From Bacillus_AB infantis_B (lineage in GTDB: Bacteria > Bacillota > Bacilli > Bacillales > Cytobacillaceae), in contig NZ_VTER01000003.1 of assembly GCF_008180445.1 (NCBI RefSeq), positions 372,001 to 436,000 of the forward strand: a stretch of DNA of 64,000 nt. Direction: 5' to 3'. Each line of letters starts with the position of its first letter. The stretch's first letter is position 1. The notes beneath the pieces were generated by a model, which was given only the letters and a program-made list of their open reading frames with translations, did not search any database and was not told the origin of the DNA. This document shows, one piece after another, positions 59,777 through 64,000 of the stretch. The position numbers and the translations under genes were made by a program.

Positions 59777-60166
59777 ATGTTGCTTTTACGAAAGTATATG
59801 TCATTGATCGGTGTCGGGTCGGCGAGGATCGACCTTATATTGCCAAAGCTGAGCTACCATCCGGGCGAGAGCATTTGCGGTTATTTCAACATTGAGGGAG
59901 GCACAATCGACCAGCAGATCAAACGTATTGAGTGCGACCTGGTTGTCACTGATGAAACTGGAGAGAGTGTAGTAGACTCTACCACCATCCTGACTACGAA
60001 AAAAATTGAATCGGATGAATGCAACCATATGCCGTTCCACTTCACTCTGCCGGAGACACTGCATCCGTCCGGCAAAAAGCGCTCCTACCGTTTTAAGACG
60101 CGTATGATCTTTAATGAGGGCGTTAAAAGTGCAGATTTAGATGAAATCACTATTAATCAAGCTTAA
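59777..60166 (+). CDS. Short Spo0M-like (arrestin-fold) protein
   Basis: 129 residues, about half the length of B. subtilis Spo0M (about 258), covering the N-terminal arrestin-like domain: GVGSARIDLILPKLSYHPGE and GYFNIEGGTIDQQIKRIECD are typical. The stop is natural, so this is a single-domain version or an old truncation. ATG after AGGAGAG. Spo0M affects sporulation and cell-division control. It lies downstream of a manganese riboswitch but beyond two terminators, so the link is uncertain. Confidence 0.85.
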   Translation: MLLLRKYMSLIGVGSARIDLILPKLSYHPGESICGYFNIEGGTIDQQIKRIECDLVVTDETGESVVDSTTILTTKKIESDECNHMPFHFTLPETLHPSGKKRSYRFKTRMIFNEGVKSADLDEITINQA

Positions 60167-60177
60167 TGGAGGAAAAA

Positions 60178-60291
60178 GTGAATATAAGGCAAATAAAACA
60201 GCTCATCATGGCCGCGGCCCTTGTGAGCATAGTCGAAACCGGCTATCAGGCTGCTTACGCATTGGAGATTAAAAACCCGCCGCGGGTATAG
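60178..60291 (+). CDS. 37-residue signal-peptide-like ORF (candidate)
   Basis: GTG start five bases after GGAGG, 11 bases past the Spo0M-like stop. Basic start (MNIRQIKQ), a hydrophobic core (LIMAAALVSIVETGYQAAYA) ending in AYA like a signal-peptidase site, and a short tail LEIKNPPRV. The size and layout resemble Phr-type signalling peptide precursors, but there is no rap gene here. An in-frame ATG at 60166 overlaps the previous stop. A weak hairpin (60290-60306) follows. Confidence 0.45.
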   Translation: MNIRQIKQLIMAAALVSIVETGYQAAYALEIKNPPRV

Positions 60292-60463
60292 CTCGTTCAG
60301 TCGAGCTTTCAAAAACCCTCAAAATTCGACATAAAGAACATATTGACTTTTTCTTTATAAAGAATTTTTATCCACTTAATGTAATTTTTTTAGGATAAAA
60401 GGAAGGTTTTTTTCCAGTTTTATAGTATAGTAGAGGGTATAACATTCGAAGGAGTGAACGGCC

Positions 60464-60571
60464 TTGAAGCTAAAGTCCCTCTATTGTTTCTTTTTAAAGA
60501 ACCACAAATACAGCTATTATAATGATCAATGCATCAGATGCGGGAAAAAGCGAAAGCGCACCGCGGCCTAA
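60464..60571 (+). CDS. 35-residue basic protein with CxxC (candidate)
   Basis: TTG start nine bases after AAGGAG, ending at a terminator. MKLKSLYCFFLKNHKYSYYN is followed by DQCIRCGKKRKRTAA. The CxxC and basic tail suggest a small zinc-binding or nucleic-acid-binding protein. Good ribosome site and terminator, but the family is not recognised. Confidence 0.5.
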   Translation: MKLKSLYCFFLKNHKYSYYNDQCIRCGKKRKRTAA

Positions 60572-60588
60572 TCCATCTAACTATAATA

Positions 60589-60614
60589 AGACCCTGCTCC
60601 CGGGAGCAGGGTCT
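60589..60614. terminator. Bidirectional terminator after hpf and the 35-residue ORF
   Basis: AGACCCTGCTCC and GGAGCAGGGTCT form a 12-bp stem with a two-base loop. Confidence 0.85.
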
Positions 60615-60622
60615 CTTTATCA

Positions 60623-61177
60623 TTATTGAGCTTCAATCAGGCCATAGCGGCCATCTTTACGCTTATAGACTACATTGGTGCGGTTCGTTTCCGCGTTTGT
60701 GAATACATAGAAGCTGTGGCCGAGAAGATTCATCTGCAGGATGGCCTCTTCATTGTCCATCGGCTTCAAATCAAAGCTCTTCTGGCGGACAACCTCAAGA
60801 TCATTATCCTCTTCTTCCAGGACAGGTGCCTCCGGCTCATCAAAAGAAGCGAACATCAGCGTCGGGCTGCCCTTCTCACGGAATTTGCGGTTCACCTTCG
60901 TTTTATGCTTGCGGATCTGCCGTTCGAGCTTATCCACAATCAAATCGATCGCCGCATACATATCTTCATGATCCTCCTCAGCGCGGAGCACCAGATTCTG
61001 CATCGGAATGGTCACTTCCACTTTGGAGCGGTTATTATTATACGTTTTTAAGTTTACATGTACATTTGCATCAGGAGTTTCAGTAAAATATTTTTCCAGT
61101 TTCGCAATCTTCTTCTCTACGTATTCTCTAATCGCTGGAGTTACCTCAATGTTTTCACCACGAATGTTATAATTCAT
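60623..61177 (-). CDS. hpf: Long-form ribosome hibernation-promoting factor
   Basis: Binds 30S subunits and dimerises 70S ribosomes to 100S in stationary phase (formerly YvyD). 184 residues from the ATG at 61177 (MNYNIRGENIEVTPAIREYV, AAGGAGG nine bases upstream). The N-terminal HPF domain fills about 1-105. The C-terminal dimerisation domain (about 125-184) has NEEAILQMNLLGHSFYVFTN. It has overlapping sigma-B and sigma-H promoters. Confidence 0.97.
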   Translation of the reverse strand: MNYNIRGENIEVTPAIREYVEKKIAKLEKYFTETPDANVHVNLKTYNNNRSKVEVTIPMQNLVLRAEEDHEDMYAAIDLIVDKLERQIRKHKTKVNRKFREKGSPTLMFASFDEPEAPVLEEEDNDLEVVRQKSFDLKPMDNEEAILQMNLLGHSFYVFTNAETNRTNVVYKRKDGRYGLIEAQ

Positions 61178-61291
61178 AGATGAACTCCTCCTTTTCATTA
61201 TACAGTAAAGCTCTCACAGGCGTCCGCGGCCTTAAAGCTGCCGCTCCCTGAAAAAGCCTAGCCTTAAAATTTTATTAAGACTATGTAAATA

Positions 61292-61327
61292 TAATTCTAC
61301 TGTACCCCAGAAAAGTCCTGCAAAAAC
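61292..61327 (-). promoter_or_regulatory. Overlapping sigma-B and sigma-H promoters of hpf
   Basis: On the minus strand GTTTTT (61322-61327) and GGGTAC (61302-61307) are 14 bases apart (sigma-B type). GCAGGACTT (61313-61321) and GTAGAATTA (61292-61300) are 12 apart (sigma-H type). B. subtilis yvyD is known to use both sigma factors. Confidence 0.78.
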
Positions 61328-61420
61328 GTTCAGATAATTTGAAAACATTTGTCGAAAGCGTGTCGATTGGGCTGTATCAATGCCTTAGCCTTTGAAAAAA
61401 AGACCGCCAATAAATGACGG

Positions 61421-61810
61421 TCAGGATTGTGTATAAGATGCCAGCTCCTGCTGGACCCTTTGGCTCCAGCCTGTATAAGCCGGGTAAAGCTGTTCACGGA
61501 TAATCTCCTGTTTCTTCTCAAGATCGCCGAAATTCCCTTCCAGCATGGCAGCTTTTTCCGCCACCTCTTGGAATGAAGCAAAAGCTCCTTTAAGAGCGGG
61601 AGATTCTTTTTCAAACAGCCTGCTCAGCTGTTCACTGGTACTTGCAATATGAGGCAGCGCCTGGAATACATCCAAAAGCAGACGGTCGCCTTCAGTCTTC
61701 TCAAGATTATCAAAGCTCGCCACGATGTATTCAAGTGCCTCTTCGACCGTTATAAGCAAGTCCTGATATTCCTTAATTAAAATATGCTGATTTTCCTCAA
61801 ATTTAATCAT
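61421..61810 (-). CDS. Flagellar-operon protein of unknown function
   Basis: 129 residues from the ATG at 61810 (AGGTGG upstream). Helical and acidic throughout (EEALEYIVASFDNLEKTEGD, EVAEKAAMLEGNFGDLEKKQ); no signal peptide. It follows fliT by 9 bases, so it belongs to the fliD-fliS-fliT transcript, although B. subtilis has no gene here. A chaperone-like or export-related helper is possible. Not recognised. Confidence 0.75.
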   Translation of the reverse strand: MIKFEENQHILIKEYQDLLITVEEALEYIVASFDNLEKTEGDRLLLDVFQALPHIASTSEQLSRLFEKESPALKGAFASFQEVAEKAAMLEGNFGDLEKKQEIIREQLYPAYTGWSQRVQQELASYTQS

Positions 61811-61819
61811 AGAAGCCAC

Positions 61820-62161
61820 CTATTTTCGTTTATCGTAAAACATACCGTCTGTTGCCATTGACTGATATGGATTCATATATTTATTGTTTGATTCCTTTTT
61901 CATCGTAAGTCCCTTGATGTCCTTTTGGATCAGTGCTTTTTCCTTCAGAAGCAGCTGCGATAATCGGATATTGAGGTCAAGCAGCTTTTTCCCGAGGATC
62001 ATTTCCCCTTCTGAATACGGAGGCTGAACCAGCTTCATCAGCTGATCCCTCTCTTCAAGTGCAGTCTCAATCCAATCTATCTTTTCATCGCGGTCGTTTC
62101 CCTGCTCCAGCTTCTCAATCAGCCCGGCCGTTAACACATACAGCCGTTCAACAGAGCTCAT
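61820..62161 (-). CDS. fliT: Flagellar chaperone FliT-like
   Basis: Putative FliD chaperone, 113 residues from MSSVERLYVLTAGLIEKLEQ at 62161, whose ATG overlaps the fliS stop as TAATG. Helical, with a tail rich in Asn/Lys/Tyr (KKESNNKYMNPYQSMATDG). Assignment rests on position after fliD-fliS, length and helical character, since FliT sequences vary widely. Confidence 0.8.
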   Translation of the reverse strand: MSSVERLYVLTAGLIEKLEQGNDRDEKIDWIETALEERDQLMKLVQPPYSEGEMILGKKLLDLNIRLSQLLLKEKALIQKDIKGLTMKKESNNKYMNPYQSMATDGMFYDKRK

Positions 62162-62562
62162 TAAATCTGCCCCGCCTGGCTGAACTGCTTCTGGCGGTTC
62201 ACCTGGATAACCTCTTTCCATGTATCACGGAACTCAGTCACAAGGCCTTCCACCTCATCCAGGATGGCTGTATCACTCTTCAAATTCGCCTCAATCAGCT
62301 GGCGGTTCATATAATCATAGAGCGACATCATATTCTGTGATACTTCCTGATCCATATTGAGCGTCACCATCAACTCCCTGATGATGTTCTGCGCCTTCTG
62401 GATATTCGTATTCTTCGCTTCAATATTCTTACCAGCAATCGCCTTCTTCGCCTGAAGAATGAACTTCAGACAGCCATTATAAAGCATCAGCGTCAGCTCC
62501 CCAGGCGAAGCCGTCGTCACTGAATTCTGCTGATATGATTGGTATGGATTCTTTGTGGCCAT
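62161..62562 (-). CDS. fliS: Flagellin chaperone FliS
   Basis: Binds flagellin C-termini and prevents early polymerisation in the cytoplasm. 133 residues from the ATG at 62562 (AAGGAAG eight bases upstream). Family signatures are NPYQSYQQNSVTTASPGELT followed by LMLYNGCLKFILQAKKAI, and MMSLYDYMNRQLIEANLKSD. Coupled to fliT by a one-base overlap. Confidence 0.97.
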   Translation of the reverse strand: MATKNPYQSYQQNSVTTASPGELTLMLYNGCLKFILQAKKAIAGKNIEAKNTNIQKAQNIIRELMVTLNMDQEVSQNMMSLYDYMNRQLIEANLKSDTAILDEVEGLVTEFRDTWKEVIQVNRQKQFSQAGQI

Positions 62563-62604
62563 GTAGGACACTTCCTTTCAAAACTGTATTCCCAGTGGCG
62601 GTGA

Positions 62605-64000
62605 TTATCCTCCGAATTGCTGCATCAGGTAAGACATCTGCTCGTTGGAGCGCTGGACGGCTTTTTCCATGGCTGTGAATTGGGACCAGTAGCGGTTTTC
62701 TACTTGAGTCAGTCGGTCCTCAAAACGGTCGATCTGTTTATCAAATCCATTTAGCAGTTTGCCAATGGTAAAAGTGTTATTAACACTTGATGCTTTTCCA
62801 GCCTTTGCTTCAATATCAGTCATCGTAGACTTGATAGAATCCCTTAATCTCCGGGCAAGTCCCTTTTCCGAAGTCGCAGTGGCATCTTTCTGGAACAGCT
62901 CGTAAATTCCATTCGGATTCTCAGAGATTGCTTTCCGCAGGTCATCTTCTTTTATAGTAAGCTTACCGCCATCCAGATAATTGCTGGTCGTGGTAATACC
63001 GATCTGAGCAAGCTGGCTGAAACCTGACAAACCACTGACCGGACTGTACAGGTCGCTTCTCATTTTATTGAGGCTGCTTGTCAAAATGGAATCGCCTCTT
63101 AATGTACCGCTCTTTGCTTTCTCTTCCCAAAGCTCGATATCCTTCTCTTCCATGTCTTTGCGCTGTTCGCTGGTTAAAGGCTGGAAGTCACGGTATCGCT
63201 TCTCGCCAGTTTTATCCTTTATTGATTCGATTACTTCGTTATACTTGTCGACGAATTTGACGATGGTGTCCATGATGGCGTCAACGTTAGGGGATGAGGA
63301 AAAAGTAACTGTTTCAGTTGTGACATTTTTAAGGGAGATTTCTACCCCGTTAATTTGAAAGGTGTTAGAAGAACGGGAGGTGGAGAGCCCATTATATATA
63401 AACTCTGCATTCGCCCCTTCTTTCCCTGCCTCATTATCCTTAGCAACACTATTGTCAGTATCTAAGTTAAGAGTGTTTAAGAAGCTCCCAGTAAGTACAA
63501 TCTCTGCACCTTCATTCTCAGGCGTATTGGGATCATCCGGAATGTCACCAGTATTTTTGGCAGTAAGAGATATTTTTCCTGTCACACTATCAAAAAACGC
63601 TGTTACCCCTGAATTTGCATTTATTTTGCTAATCACGCTATTAAGGGTTTCTTTTGCAGGATCAAAGGTTAATTCATAGCCTTTCTCTTCAAGGACGCCA
63701 TCTTTATTGATAGCTCTTATAGAGATTGTTTGCTGGGCAGTTATCCCCTGCTCACTAAGCTTCTTAGTGGGATCTAAATTAACTTTAGCTTTACTGAACA
63801 TATTGGCCGACTCAGCCAGTTTTGTTACCTTAATTGAGCCAGAAAAGTCTGAAGTTGAGGTAATGTTCTTAATCCCTACTGCATCTGGATTTGTACTGCT
63901 AATACTCTTTTTAATGTAATTAGCCTGCTTTCCAATCCCATCAAAAATCAGCTGATCTAACTCAAGCAGTTTTTTATTCATTGAACGGTAATCATCACGC
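62605..64000 (-). CDS. fliD: Flagellar cap protein FliD (HAP2), 5' end beyond window
   Basis: Filament cap that promotes flagellin assembly. At least 465 codons lie here and the gene continues past the right edge: the codons up to 64000 read RDDYRS before MNKKLLELDQLIFDGIGKQA, like the B. subtilis FliD segment RDDYREMNKLLLELD, so only about 45 N-terminal residues are missing. FliD_N and FliD_C features include ELTFDPAKETLNSVISKINA, RYRDFQPLTSEQRKDMEEKD and the coiled C-terminus DRLTQVENRYWSQFTAMEKA. Confidence 0.96.
   Translation of the reverse strand, partial: RDDYRSMNKKLLELDQLIFDGIGKQANYIKKSISSTNPDAVGIKNITSTSDFSGSIKVTKLAESANMFSKAKVNLDPTKKLSEQGITAQQTISIRAINKDGVLEEKGYELTFDPAKETLNSVISKINANSGVTAFFDSVTGKISLTAKNTGDIPDDPNTPENEGAEIVLTGSFLNTLNLDTDNSVAKDNEAGKEGANAEFIYNGLSTSRSSNTFQINGVEISLKNVTTETVTFSSSPNVDAIMDTIVKFVDKYNEVIESIKDKTGEKRYRDFQPLTSEQRKDMEEKDIELWEEKAKSGTLRGDSILTSSLNKMRSDLYSPVSGLSGFSQLAQIGITTTSNYLDGGKLTIKEDDLRKAISENPNGIYELFQKDATATSEKGLARRLRDSIKSTMTDIEAKAGKASSVNNTFTIGKLLNGFDKQIDRFEDRLTQVENRYWSQFTAMEKAVQRSNEQMSYLMQQFGG

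Overview
The window is a chromosomal segment of an endospore-forming, flagellated member of the Bacillaceae. Gene order follows the Bacillus subtilis stretch from trxB through his, hprK, nag, uvrBA, minJ/ctpB, ftsEX, cccB, prfB, secA and hpf to fliTSD. Promoters of several Bacillus sigma factors (A, B, D, H, W), SASP and CwlC-like spore genes, and a RF2 programmed frameshift support this placement. Most genes lie on the minus strand.

Layout. 1-567: start of trxB (cut by the window edge). 787-9277: yvcD, then the complete eight-gene his operon hisZ-G-D-B-H-A-F-I, transcribed leftwards. 9682-13651: yvoF, ppaX, yvoD, lgt and hprK. 13803-16537: divergent nagA-nagB-nagR with a NagR operator over the promoter. 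16681-18551: five copies of a ~133-bp dispersed repeat flanking a cwlC-like amidase. 18623-20558: a sigma-W-type yvl operon. 20869-28319: a small helical protein, an SGNH hydrolase, LexA-boxed uvrBA, csbA and an unusual SASP. 28323-32564: an M20 hydrolase with metNPQ behind two S-box riboswitches in series. 32819-37942: an orphan PAS histidine kinase, a sigma-D-driven globin-coupled chemoreceptor, and several small genes. 38061-46809: minJ, ctpB, a stressosome-like V4R-STAS protein, an M23 hydrolase, ftsEX, cccB and yvjA. 47103-51526: a repeat coiled-coil protein, prfB and secA. 51994-60571: an accessory block with a SEC-C/TPR/HTH protein, a DUF1028 protein, a sigma-D-driven lipoprotein-chemoreceptor pair, split chromate transporters, an orphan manganese riboswitch, a short Spo0M-like protein and tiny ORFs. 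60623-64000: hpf and the flagellar filament-cap and chaperone genes.

How the genes work together. There are three main physiological groups. The first is biosynthesis and sugar control: his, nag, and HPr kinase with PpaX. The second is envelope, division and secretion: lgt, FtsEX with an M23 hydrolase, MinJ, CtpB, SecA and the sigma-W yvl genes. The third is motility and stress sensing: the globin-coupled receptor, the BMP lipoprotein-MCP pair, fliDST, hpf and the RsbR-like protein.

Most interesting points. (1) A chemotaxis-regulon operon pairs a BMP-type binding lipoprotein with an MCP. (2) A HemAT-like sensor has tyrosine at the proximal heme-ligand position. (3) A V4R-STAS stressosome relative appears to have lost both phosphorylatable threonines. 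(4) A manganese riboswitch has no manganese gene behind it. (5) Two S-boxes lie in tandem. (6) There is a family of 20/21-nt minisatellites, each placed just past a transcription terminator. (7) A multi-copy 133-bp palindromic-ended repeat brackets cwlC. All functional statements come from reading the sequence and recalling families; no searches were run.
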